From assembly GCF_963678635.1 (NCBI RefSeq), contig NW_026970688.1, positions 1 to 46,086 on the forward strand: 46,086 nucleotides of DNA. The letters run 5' to 3'. Shown here in pieces: positions 24,171 through 34,722 of this stretch. This DNA is from Symsagittifera roscoffensis. Lineage: Eukaryota; Xenacoelomorpha; Acoela; Convolutidae. Below the pieces are notes generated by a model. It saw only the letters and a program-made list of their open reading frames with translations, was not told the DNA's origin and made no database searches. Each line of letters opens with the position of its first letter. Position 1 is the stretch's first letter. Position numbers and translations under genes: made by a program.

Positions 24171-25653
24171 TGCTTTTGTTTTATTATGGTCGTCTTTTTT
24201 TCGTGTTTGTCCTTTTGACGTAATTTATACCATTGTTTGTCTGTGTGGTGTGATTACAAGATCTATCTTTCGTTTTTAATTAAGCAATTATGCAATATGA
24301 TTGTTTCTTTACTGCCTGAAAGAAAGAATCATATCTCTTGACTTCAGGTTTAGGATGATGGATGCAAGATTTGGGGTTTGGAATTTCTATTTTCCTAAAC
24401 TTTTAGTTCTAGCGGTTTTTGTGTGGTGATCTTAACTTGGGGCATAAATTGTCGTGATTGACGGCTTGGGGAGAGAGTATATCAATTCATGAGAATGATT
24501 TTTACTTTCTCGTGACTACATTTTAAGCTATGAGTTACTTACTTAATCTTATCTAGGGGTTGTGATTTGTGATCGAGGGTTGGAGAATAGTAAATCAATC
24601 CACAAGGTTGAGATATAATTAGAACACAGGTAGATCGTTAGATACTATTTTATGACTTACTTCCTAATTTCAGGGTTTTAGCTTGGGTCATCTAAGAGGA
24701 AGGGCTCAAGTGAAGGACGAGTAACCGAAGTGCTTCACTGTTTATATTATTTAGAATGATTAACTACAAAAGTTTCCATTAGTCTTGGGTCGTTTATAAG
24801 GGTTGGGTAGAGACGTTTGAGGTCGTTAGACACTTTTAAAATTATGGGAGGGAGAGAACAAAATTGTTCTGATTTGATCCAAGAAAAGCCTTGATGATCA
24901 GTAAAAAAATAAATTAAATTTAGGTTTAAGCGAAATTAAAGATCCAAGGTAAGAGCCTTGATGATCTGTTTATGAAAGAAAAGTGAATTATTGAAAGCAA
25001 GGATAAGCCTTGCTAAGTTTGAATGTAAAAGTTATAAGTTAAAGAAAATTTAAAGTTAATGTTTGTATGATATTAGTTATTTGAGTTTATGTATTCTGTT
25101 TTAGGTGATGAAGTTGAGATGAGGAAAGTCATTTATGTTAATTTATAGAACTAACAATGATTTTAATACTACCTAATTTTGTATTTTTCATTCAAAAAAT
25201 TATTCATTCAAAAGTTTTGATTTTCTGCAGATTTTGGGGAAAAAGACTTGTGCTCTTTTTATCAGTCGTTATTGTGTAAATAAAAGGTTTAGCTCCAACA
25301 AGTTGTTGAAGATTTTTTCTTCAAACATTTTTCATGTCAGTAAATGAAAGTTTAAATTAACTGCATAAAGTACTCTTAATACAAAAACTTGTTCCGGTTT
25401 CCGTCGTACTATCATGTAGTAGAGTGGTCCGTTTCCTGATCGTTGTTCACGCCTTGATTTTGGTCTTCTTGCAATACCTGGTGTTTCTTGTTGAAAAATT
25501 GGCGTCGGTTTATTGAGACGTAGAGACATTTTTATTAATTTAATTTTTGTGTCTAACGTTTTTGCATTTTTGCAATTGTCTTATTCTAAATTCTTTTGTC
25601 TAATTCTAAGTTAGTTAAGCTCTTGTTCGAGACTTTTGGTCGCACCAGATGAG
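24171..25653. other. Retroelement leader or flank, no gene recognised
   Basis: AT-rich sequence upstream of gag in the retroelement's orientation, where a 5' LTR and leader would lie. I found no matching LTR partner to the left. A short direct repeat AGCCTTGATGATC occurs at about 24,889 and 24,952. A 65-codon minus-strand frame at 25,529-25,332, basic and unrecognised, is the only frame of note and I do not support it as a gene. Confidence 0.4.
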
Positions 25654-25959
25654 AGATGACCTATTGGTTATACTCATAGACTAATTTCAGATAAGGTACA
25701 TCGTCTGCTCATCAAGCTATCTTATTTTCGGCCGGATAGATTCGTGCAACTTAGCCTAATACCGAGCTTAATCTTACTCTTATACGTCTTAGTCTCAATA
25801 GATCTAGTGTATACTGGTTTATGCGAGTTAGTTCTTGGAGTTTATCTAGAAGGAGAACAACTTTATTCAAAGTTTTATTCAAATTGTTCTGGTGCTGAAA
25901 CTACAAGTAGGTTCAGCATTTACAAATAAGTGTCAATGTTAGAGATGGAATATGATTGG
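25654..25959 (+). repeat. Dispersed repeat, left half of the copy split by the Polinton
   Basis: Aligns with 1271-1514 from ATGACCTRTTGG to GGAATATGATTGG. Compared with the intact copy it has about 65 extra bases (around 25,848-25,912) after GGAGTTTATCT. The last six bases, GATTGG (25,954-25,959), are the left target duplication. Confidence 0.85.
25954..25959 (+). repeat. Left target-site duplication GATTGG
   Basis: Six-base duplication, the length typical of Polinton integrase. Matches 44,642-44,647. Confidence 0.93.
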
Positions 25960-26231
25960 AGTGGTATGAGGGGCCGCCAGGGATCCTTAGGGGGGGGGGG
26001 GGGCAAAATCACCTAAAATAAGAAGTGGGCGCCTAAGATCCGACACCTAAGGGGTCCAAAATTATCTTGTAGTCAGCCGGCATTTTGCTGGCTGGTGGAT
26101 TACAAGATCCTCACTTGAGGATCCAAATTTTTGGGTGGCCTCCCCCCTGAGGATTTTACCAAGAGTCACATACCCATGTAGCAAATTTCTAGATCCCTGG
26201 CGGATAATTAAAGTAGGATCCTTAATTTTTT
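25960..26231 (+). repeat. Left terminal inverted repeat of the Polinton
   Basis: Pairs with 44,441-44,641. It contains a run of 14 G (25,990-26,003), a short palindrome GATCCTCACTTGAGGATC, and about 62 bases (26,139-26,200, including TCCCCCCTGAGG) absent from the right copy. After this segment the match resumes at CGGATAAT..AAAGTAGGAT, so the repeat is about 270 bp here against about 200 bp on the right. Confidence 0.92.
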
Positions 26232-26689
26232 ACATTCATTTTCTCAGTCCTTTTACATTCATGTTTCTTTTCCTACTTTCATTCCTTCAGAATGCATGAT
26301 ATTTTGACGCCGTCATTGACCGCTAACATTTCCCTTTAGTTTTGCTGGAACATTTCTTTCCAGCTTCGAATTCTATTTTGGTGTTTGGAATTACTTTGCT
26401 TGGCTAAATCAAATTTTTCCCGTTGCGTTTGTTTATTGAATTTATAGCGGCGAGTAGAACTTAGTTGGAAACAAAGACAAGTGGTATTTGCTCAAATTAG
26501 ACCGGACAAATTTTAGAAACAAATTGCCTATTACTGATTGTGGTAAGTATGCAAATTTAAATGAGCTTATTTTACAATTGAAATATAAATTTGGGTATGG
26601 TTTTTTTTGCAAACTAAGCTTTACAAAGATTACAAGCAAAATATTAATCAGAGTGGGGTAAATGAAATGTAAAAAATTATTTTAGTTAA

Positions 26690-26911
26690 TTAATCATTGT
26701 CTAATTGGGAGCGGTTTAAAACCCTTTTACTTTTATTGGCAATTACTGGAGAGTTATTTGCACTCTCCGAACTGGTATTATCTAATTCACTGCTATGCCC
26801 GTCAGCCGCCATAGTATTGTCACGTTCTTCTTGAGCCTTGAACTCAATGTAAGGATTGTTTAGGTAGGGTTTATCTACAGTTTTAGAACTGTCAGCCAAA
26901 CCTTCACGCAA
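26690..26911 (-). pseudogene. Ser/Asp/Asn-rich frame after PolB
   Basis: A 73-codon open stretch of polar, acidic composition (HSSELDNTSSESANNS) immediately downstream of the PolB C-terminal exon, in another frame. It may be the low-complexity end of PolB displaced by frame changes, or a small separate gene. There is no ATG at its start, and stop codons in both relevant frames lie in the 12 bases between. Weakly supported. Confidence 0.3.
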
Positions 26912-27338
26912 TTCTTTCTAAGTTATTTCCTTCTGTTATACAGTCCTGGGTCTGGCGGTGACAAGTCCGAGTCATCAATATTTATTTCCCTCTGAAATGG
27001 CTGTGTTTTAAAGTTATCGAAAATGGTGATCGAAGAAGAACAAGGGTTATTTTCTAAACTACCATCCCAGTCGTCGAGTAAAATTTGGTTATTAAATTCA
27101 TCTTCGCGGGTCAAAAAGTGACCAAAAGGTAAACAAGTTACCAGAGCACCGAGGAAGAATCTCTTTGTGTCCAAAGCTGTTAACGCTATTTTATTTATGT
27201 TGACAGTTTGTAGCTTGTGTTTTTTCGATCTGATACTCGTGCTTTTAACTCGAAATTTTCTGTGGTTGAATAGGGCGTCCTTAAAGCGATCATGTGTCAT
27301 CTGTTTTTGTGCATACCAAGAGATTCCTTTCGCAGAAA

Positions 27339-27533
27339 CTTAGTTGCTCCTATCTAAAACAAAAAAACGGATATTAATTTTAAAAACGAGCTCTGTTTAT
27401 GTAAGCAATCTACAAATTATCATAAAAGCAAAAAAAAAGAAACTGTGAAAGGTATTAAAGGTGCCAATCAAATTTAATTATTTTTTTTCTGTCATTGGGT
27501 TTTTGGAATTTTTGATTAATTTTTACCACTTAC
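27339..27533 (-). other. Candidate intron in PolB
   Basis: Donor GTAAGT (27,528-27,533) follows the conserved post-motif-C segment. The exon resumes at 27,338 after CTAAG, with AKGI-type sequence leading to MTHDRFK. Phases agree if the frame change just upstream is taken into account. The 195 bases between contain stops and a T-rich tract (TTTTTTTGTTTTAG) near the acceptor. Confidence 0.55.
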
Positions 27534-30094
27534 TTTTGAGTTTAAGAGAATATAATTTTGGGTTTGAGTGCTACAAATTCTTCTATCAAGTCTCCACCCA
27601 TCTGGTCCTTGAACGTTAGCACCTGTTTCTTGTGGGTTTCATTATAAAGTGGTGATTGTTTGGGATAGTTCGAGAAGTCAAACAAGCGTCCCATTTCTTT
27701 TAGTTCCTCGTATATATCGTCACATTTTATCATATCAATAAAGCTATCAGTATCGGAGTACAATAGCTCGAGATTAAAGTTTGGCTTCATTTGCACGTAG
27801 TGGGTTTCGAACATTTTTTTTGCAATGTCTAATATTACTGCGCCAACGATCGTTGGCTTATCCCACCGGATTGAGCTCGGATTGAATGTTATTGTAGCAA
27901 GGTCTTCGTGTAAAATTTGGAATGACTTCAATGAGCTCTGGCACAACTTTTGCAGTAGCTCGGTTTCGTTACGCACTATACTCATTTTTGTTCTGTTTCG
28001 TTTACTTTCCATCGTCTTGCCGAAAGATGAGTTTAATATGAGCTGATAAAAATTTTCCTCAAAAATGTTCCTAGCCTTCTTTCTTAGCTCAGTGTTCATC
28101 TGTACAAAAGGGCCATCCATTCACACTATCGAAATTGCAGCTTTCTATGAAGGTGAGTCACCTTCACACCTAATTGTATGTAAAGCTGAAGGGTCAGACA
28201 ATGCAAAAACTATCCTGTCTTTTTTTGTAGAGACTGTATAAGCTTAGGCACTTTGGGTAGACTGGTGATACCTAAATTGCCAATCATTTCCACTTGATCG
28301 GTACTCAAGTCAGTTATCTGTACAATTTCTTTTGATGGCGCGGGAGGATAGTCTTTGAAGTAGTCATGGAGCTCGTCGGGGAACTCGATATCTACCTCCG
28401 CTAGATAACCCCACTCACTATCCGTCATTAGTAGTTTAGGTATATCCACCGAATCGTCCGCCCATTTGAAATCGTTTAAGGGCAACGAGTAATTTTGCAT
28501 GATACCTCCGTAGAGATTACTTTCGTTGATTTTTACGATGAACGAATTTTCCTCATTTTTATCGTGGTCGTCAAGATACTGGTTGTTGGCTTTCCAGTAT
28601 TTTCGGGCATATACAGACGACATTCCACCACGAATCATCCCCTCTACAAAGTGAAGGTGGTTGCGCTCGGTTAGCAATCGAAGATCTGCTCGGCAGATTT
28701 TAAGGAACACATCCCCCGCCAAGTTACTTGCGGTATAATATTGCGCGCAATCGACTCCATATGTTTCAAAGCACACGGATCGAAAAGCTTCGAACACAGA
28801 AGCAAGTAACAGCACATCGGTAGAGAGGTACAGGTCGTGGTAGTCACCAATTGAATTACAGCCGAATTTAGTGAATACCATGATTGCATGGTTGAAATCT
28901 GATCGATCTACACTGACCTCACCGCCGTCTAGGCTAATCGTCCAGTCTTCGAGCGGGTAATCGCGGTTCATTGAAATTCTTGAAGCTATCAATGTAGCTG
29001 TAGGGGAAGAACCCTTTTCGTTTCAAATGATCGATTTTCTCCATTGAATGTTCTTTTGCTGTGAAGAAAATTTCCAATAGACTGAAATTATTAGGTGGCA
29101 AATTATTAACGAGCGTTGATAAGGAAGATTGCATGAACTTGTAGGAGTCGATAAATTTCAGATTCTCATACACATTTCTAATTTTTCCACTTTTATCGTA
29201 GAACGTTTTGATCCATACCGATATGGTTATTGAGATGAATTTTTCTTCGGTGCTCGGTATGACAGAGAAGACATTGTGTGGGTTGCTTTTATCCAATGCT
29301 CGAATGATACAATGTAGGTCATAGTTTGCTAGATTGTGGGCAACTACAGGAATGAAATTAGTTGTCTTGCGGTTGATGTTGCATGTATTATGTGCCCACC
29401 CGAGAAACTTGTTGGTATAGTGACAGTGGTCTAATACCGTTTCCTCATCGCATGCGAAAGGCAATTCGCATATCCAGCACTCGGATGTATCTTCTTTTCT
29501 TGTTTCTCTTTGCCCCGTGAACGCGTAATGTCTTCTTTTTTCAAAGTAAACTTCCTTTGCAAGCGTTTCCAAGCTCAGTAACAGATGTTCGATACTGTCA
29601 GGTCCCCTTTTCAACTCGAATTTGACCACCTCGGGGTTTCCAAATTCTACAGCTGCGAATGCATACCCACAGTTCTGGTGTTTTTCGATAAGGTGAGTGT
29701 TCGATTTTTCGTTGTCAGGCTCTGGGCCAGCGACGGGTACAATTAATGATTCCAAGTCGAAGTATACTATACGTGGTACAAACGATCGTGCACCAAAGTT
29801 GTTAAACACATGTCGATCGTTGTCGGGCCCGGGCATCGTGATTTCAATGCCATCTTGTCGATAGCAAATTTCTTGATGTCGACGTAGAATGTCGTTGGAA
29901 GCGCAAGTGTGGAACCAATTTCGGCAGATTTCATTTCTGTCGCGTGGTGCCCTTTTACGAATAAAGTTGACCAGCTTTGTCAGGTCGTTGATTAGCACAT
30001 AGTTATATGCAGAACCGTCGGAAAGAAGCAGCAAGTCCATCACAAATGTACAATTTAGCTCTTTTGAAATCCGGATTGGTATCAGCTCTTCTGA

Positions 30095-30219
30095 CTGGTA
30101 CCCAAATAAGAGAAAAAAAGTTTACTTTATTTGAAATGGAATAAACTTCTAGGTCATGGTTGATTTTTTTTTAATAGAAAAAGTTTCTGGAAGAAGTTTG
30201 AAATGTCAAATAAACTTAC
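30095..30219 (-). other. Candidate intron in PolB (N-terminal half)
   Basis: GTAAGT (30,214-30,219) follows RFERLNNVQINVF, and the frame resumes after TACCAG with SEELIPI running into MDLLLLSDG. The two exon phases do not match exactly, so either the acceptor differs or another indel is present. Confidence 0.4.
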
Positions 30220-31969
30220 CGAAATACGTTGATTTGAACATTGTTCAATCTTTCAAATCTTCCTATTTCCAGAATGCTCATTGGCATCTCAAAATCTCCT
30301 TGAATCTTCACTATCTATTTCATCTCTCGCTGTCTTGCATCTGGTTGCTTTTTTGGGGGTTCCGCGTTCCCTTCATCTTGATTGTCGTTGACGGCAACGA
30401 CGACAACATCCTTATCAGACTCTTCTTTTACTTCATCATCATCGCAGTCTTCGTCCTCGCTGTCTTCTTCTTTATACGTTGCACATTTGGTCTTATTTCG
30501 GTATGCCTGAGAAGATGCGTATAGAGGTGGACCATGTTTGAGGTGATAGGCTGCAATGAAGCAATACAGAAAGCATTTATCGTTCGTCTTTGTTTCTATA
30601 TTTACAAGGTTGAAGTTCTGTTTTTTGAGACCAAAGAATAGCGGCAAGTAGCTTCCTGCGCGCATTGGAGACAGTTTAGCGAAATTGATAGTTAGTTTCG
30701 AAATTCTTTCGATTATCCACCCACTTCCACGAGAAGCGAAGCAGTTGATGGAGTTGAGCATGTGTTCAATCATCTCAATGTACTGCCCCTGTTCCAGACC
30801 ACCATAATTGACACGTTCATCTCGGTGTTAAAGAAAATTGTGATTTTCTCAACATTGGATTCTTCTTCGTTTTCCACGGTATGGTGTTTCATCAAGCTCA
30901 CTTCAACTGAGAATTGCACCTTAATTGGTCCGTTTTGCGAGTGCTCGAATATGAAGTCATCAATTACTTCTTTGTTTCGCATCATGAAATCGAGCAGGTC
31001 GATTTCATTCTCGTCGAAATTTAGTTGATATTTCTTCAAATCGCCATTGAAAGCGGTTTGACTCTCAGTCAAAATTGACTGAGTGCTTTGAGGTACTCGC
31101 GTTGCTGATGAACCTTCGATGGCGATAGTCTCATTGCTACCACCACCACCACCACCACCACCACCACCGGTTGAAGTAGAGCCAGCATCCGAATCCCAGA
31201 CTGGAAGTCCATGGCGGTTGTTCATGTGACTCCGATATTTTTCCAAGCTCATAAACACTGTTCTGCAAATTGCACAGTGCTTGTTTGCTGATTTACCGTG
31301 ATCTATTTCAATGTGCTGAATAGTTTCAGCCACCAAACTGAACTCATCAAGGCAGTCATTGCATTTGACTCTGAAGGCTGCAATCGGCGCATGAAGGTTG
31401 TGGACTGTCTTCTTATGACGTCGTAGGTTTTTAGCAGAGCCCAGAACCGCATCACACAGATGACATGCGAGATTGGTTTTAGCTTTAGAAGAATTAGGCA
31501 TTGTTTTGTTGATTTTCTTTCGAAAGTTTATGAGTTGAGAAAAATTCAAACTGGTCTGATTAATCAGAAGAAACTTTTTGAATTAAGATTTTTTGTTGAA
31601 CTGCTGAAACTCAGAAAGCAAAAGATAAAAGTGAATTTTTAGCTTGGGGTTAAAATCTTAATTGTTTTCCAACCACAAGCGTAGGTGAATTATAGTTGTT
31701 GATTAGCGGTTTTATTTTCCTTTTCGGTTATATTAGTCAGTCCTGTTAGGGAAATAACCATTACTGAGACTTGGTGGTTTGACTAATTCCTTTCAAGTAT
31801 ATAGATTTAACTTCAAGTCTTGTTTAAACACTTATCCCCTAGTACACTTAGTTTGAAGTGACTAATATTTCTGTAGGCAGGTATATAAAAAGAATTAGAG
31901 CTAACCACCACGGTAAAAGAAGGAATTGCAGGGGATTCTATCAGGGTTGCTTGGAATTGGCTGAATACA

Positions 31970-32060
31970 GTTCTGAACCCCATAACTTTTGATCTGAATA
32001 AGATAGTCAGTTCACCATGGGGACCTTTCCTGTTGTCCTGTGACAGGTTAAACCAGTAGC
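31970..32060. repeat. Diverged direct repeat, copy 1
   Basis: Matches 32,782-32,872 over GTTCTGAA, TTTTGATCTGA, AAGATAG, GGACC, TTCTG/TTCCTGTT and the TGACAGG/TGATAGG block. Confidence 0.45.
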
Positions 32061-32781
32061 ATAGCAATTTTTTAATTGCAGTCAATAAACGAGATAAAAA
32101 ACATATAATTGTCAAATACAAAAAAAAAGAAAAATTTGAAAAAATCAAAAAAAAAAATTAAAAAATTTTCTATGTTTCTAGCTTGAAATTGTTATGGTAG
32201 GGCGACAAGGTGGTATAGCAAATTTTTGCTAGAAGCTATAATTTATAATTGAGACAAAAAAACTCTGCTGAAAATTAATGTAAAAATTTGAAAAATTTTG
32301 AAAAAATTAAATTAAAAAAAAATAAAATTAAGAATAGATTATTTTTTATTATTCTCTTATGTTTAATTATGGTTCCCACCGATCAGGAAAGATTAACGAC
32401 GCATTTAAACACTTTCTAAAGTTCACTGGAAGCGATATTCGTAAAGTGAATTTTTCACTTGGGTGTCTAGAACGTGAACCGAGATGAAATTCGAATGTTT
32501 TTGTATCCATCAGCATCCCTGAACCAAAAAACGCATTATCTTTGCTTAAAAACAACTCCCTCGCGGTGAATTTCCATTTTTTCGATTTTCCGAATTTTGA
32601 ACTACATTAAAAAAAAATTTATAACTTAACCTAAGCGAACCAATTGATTTGCGTAGAACCATAGGTTCAAAGCGTCAAGTTTTCTAGTTCGGAATAAAAA
32701 AATTTGCTGATTTCTTTTTCAAAAATTGTTATTTTTGAAATTTTCATATTTTTCTAAAAATAGGATTTTGACTAATTCAAG

Positions 32782-32872
32782 GTTCTGAAACCGATAATTT
32801 TTGATCTGATAAAGATAGACGCTTGGTTAGGTGGACCATTTCTGTTCTCCTATGATAGGGCAAGCCATAGGG
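32782..32872. repeat. Diverged direct repeat, copy 2
   Basis: Partner of 31,970-32,060 in the same orientation, about 810 bp away. Confidence 0.45.
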
Positions 32873-33079
32873 ATCATTAATTGTTCAAGTAGATTATTGG
32901 TAGAGTAAGAAATGACTTGTGAATATTTTTGGGATGAAAAAGAAAAATTGAACAAAATTTCAAAATTAACATTAACCTAAAATTTTGTTTACACATTAGT
33001 TGATAAATTTTTCAATAAAAATTTTAGAACAACACAAAAACTCAGCAAGATTGAAAATGTAATAGAGTTTCTTAAGTTT

Positions 33080-33701
33080 TCAGAACTGTTGAAACTCTAT
33101 CTTCCTTTTCCACGGTGCGTAGCAAGCATTGACAGGCGGAGTTTCAGGAGTAGCCAGGTCCACCACTGGGGTGATGGAATTCTGTGTTACACTGTTTAGT
33201 TCTGAAGCCAAAATAGAAGAGATTGGAGTAACTTGATCTAGAACAATAGAATCGGGAGAAGAGAGGGGTTGTTTGAATGTCCCAGTAGCCCTCGAGTTCA
33301 GCTTAATCGCGAATTAATCCCTCTTGGTTCTCGTAAAGGGGTATGGAGTCACAATCATACCGAAAAAGTATTTTTCTTGGTGATTCTTCGAGGTATCCCG
33401 CGTCATTTATTTCAGTCTTTTCGAGAGCCGGGTAGGATTGATGGTTTGTAGGGCTTTCATATATCCGCTTACGCTCCTGGCGAAGAAGGTCAATGTGATC
33501 GAGCACATAGTTGGGCAGCATTATATGACTCTTCGTTGACCACTCTTGCCATTGTTGATTGGCGGCGAGGTCGTTGAATGGAGAGGATGCTAGCCTCTCT
33601 CTCTGCTGCTGCACAATGGCAACTGATTCTCTCGTATAAGTTTGGTAGATTATTGTTCTCTCATAATCTGAGATGGAAATGATTTGTAGAGGAGCAGTCA
33701 T
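33080..33701 (-). pseudogene. Uncharacterised Polinton ORF, about 200 codons with one frame change
   Basis: Starts at ATG 33,701 (MTAPLQIISISDYERTII) and is open for 132 codons to a stop at 33,303. Past a frame change close to that stop, a second frame runs to a TGA at 33,080-33,082, ending in YAPWKRKIEFQQF. The first part is polar and probably helical with several Gln and Arg residues (QQQRERLAS). The second is Ser/Thr/Pro-rich. I recognise no domain and see no membrane segment. It is divergently oriented to the plus-strand gene at 34,228. Confidence 0.55.
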
Positions 33702-34227
33702 TTTAAGTTAGAATTTTTTGACAAACTAAGCTTCTGACCAAAAATTTGAAAAGAATTGAGAGAATGAAACCAACTCAGATTTATGCAAAAGCTAGTGTAA
33801 TGTGTGGGTGAGAAAGGTGCGGCTGCATGTGTGGCTAGCAATCAGATTAAAACTTATGAAAAGTATAATTCTAACCCGCCAGTTAGGTTGGAATAAGTAT
33901 ACTTCAAAGAAAAACCTTAATCCTGTTTTATATGCCTCCCAGACATTAAGGCATGCAGCTGACCACATCAAAGGATTTACACGTGTACCGACGTGAATGT
34001 ATATATTGATTTAAGAGCTACTTAAGGAGTGCCAGACAATAATGACAGGTGTAATAAAAGATTTTATATGCCTCATAAATTTTGTAATCACGAAAATTAA
34101 TTGGATGTTCCCTTTCGGAGCTTAGGTTTACCACAGAGATTTGTTTATCTTCAATCCAATTCATTATTCATTTCACTCTATCATAAAACAGTTGAACCAA
34201 CAAGTCACTACCGTTACCACCACCACT
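33702..34227. promoter_or_regulatory. Divergent intergenic region
   Basis: Lies between minus-strand gene 33,701 and plus-strand gene 34,228, so it should hold promoters for both. TA-rich stretches (TGTATATATTGATT near 33,998, AAAAGATTTTATATGCC near 34,056) could be core promoters. A 64-codon plus-strand frame in it (33,802-33,996) has no supporting features. Confidence 0.35.
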
Positions 34228-34680
34228 ATGTACTCGTCGCTAGAAAATGTTTACTTTTACGATGATTTTCAAGATGTATCTTTGGGAGAAAAACGCATTG
34301 TACGGGTTGGAACGAAAACTTTTGACAAAACGAGTACATATATCACAGTTAAGTTATATAAAAAGAATGAAGATGGTGTGTTTAAATGTTATCAAGCAGT
34401 GACCTTAACGACAAGAGAATTTGATTGTTTGGCAGATAATTATTCAAAGATTACAAAATTGGTTAAAAAACAAACTGGCGAAAAGACTTCATATTCTTCC
34501 TCCTCCTCCTCCTCCTCCCCCTCTTCCTCCTCATCCTGCTCAGCTGTAAATGATAAACATCATAAAAGACGATACACGTCAAAACGAGCAGTCCGTCCCG
34601 AAAAAGAATGTGCTGAAAGTGGTGATGAAAACGATGCGGATGATGAATACTCGAATAATAAAAAGTGTAGAGTTGCCTGA
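34228..34680 (+). CDS. PC4-like (transcription coactivator / ssDNA-binding fold) protein, 150 codons
   Basis: I start at the ATG at 34,228 (MYSSLENVYFYDD). Residues about 15-80 read like a PC4 domain: LGEKRIVRVGTKTF (strands 1-2), TYITVKLYKKNEDG (strand 3 and turn), KCYQAVTLTTREFDCLADN (final strand and helix start). The rest is a Ser run encoded by (TCC)n at 34,495-34,540, a basic patch (KHHKRRYTSKRA) and an acidic end. PC4 proteins bind single-stranded DNA or act in transcription; a role in element replication or expression is my inference. The frame is intact, unlike most genes here. Confidence 0.5.
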   Translation: MYSSLENVYFYDDFQDVSLGEKRIVRVGTKTFDKTSTYITVKLYKKNEDGVFKCYQAVTLTTREFDCLADNYSKITKLVKKQTGEKTSYSSSSSSSSPSSSSSCSAVNDKHHKRRYTSKRAVRPEKECAESGDENDADDEYSNNKKCRVA

Positions 34681-34722
34681 AACAGAAAAAAAACGTTTGA
34701 ATAATTTGATTTAACCAGCAGA

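Larger units (their letters stand above)
26923..31549 (-). pseudogene. PolB: Protein-primed family B DNA polymerase (Polinton PolB), inactivated
   Basis: Replicates the element from protein-primed ends. Read from 31,549: three C2H2 fingers (CHLC, CNDC, CAIC, each with a downstream HxxxH-type pair), a poly-Gly run, then the PolB N-terminal domain with SRGSGW and KCFLYC. Next come an acidic low-complexity insert, Exo I (VYFDLESL), a Cys/His endonuclease-like patch (CWICELPF...LDHCHY), Exo II (HNLANYD), the palm with NLYGGIM, motif B (LNSSFGKT), motif C (YSDTDS), and the terminal exon with RSKKH and DTKRF. Breaks: frame changes near 30,790, 28,960, 28,110 and 27,555; stop codons at 30,315-30,317, 28,210-28,212 and 28,126-28,128. 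The motif A Asp that precedes NLYG is Asn. Introns are proposed at 30,095-30,219 and 27,339-27,533. Confidence 0.93.
31550..33079. other. Non-coding centre of the Polinton
   Basis: About 1.5 kb with A- and T-runs and no convincing gene. Two diverged direct copies of a ~90 bp segment lie at about 31,970-32,060 and 32,782-32,872 (shared TTTTGATCTGA, AAGATAG, CCTRTGA-type blocks). Likely secondary insertions or expanded non-coding sequence between PolB and the right-hand gene block. Confidence 0.5.

Noticed and set aside
25332-25529. 65-codon minus-strand frame before the host repeat
   Set aside because: Short and basic with no recognisable feature or neighbours to support it.
1271-25959. The two dispersed repeat copies as the LTR pair of the minus-strand retroelement
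   Set aside because: The TATA-like box points the opposite way to the retroelement, there is no PBS or polypurine tract next to them, and a further partial copy lies near position 30.
27430-27475. Plus-strand sequence in the PolB intron that reads like a PolB KGI segment
   Set aside because: It is on the strand opposite PolB, follows a poly-A run, and the true KGI-type segment is present in the correct exon at about 27,320.
30156-30524. 122-codon plus-strand frame with hydrophobic segments
   Set aside because: It is antisense to PolB exons and an intron; hydrophobicity arises from the complement of acidic codons.
33802-33996. 64-codon plus-strand frame between divergent genes
   Set aside because: No domain, and the position fits a promoter region better.
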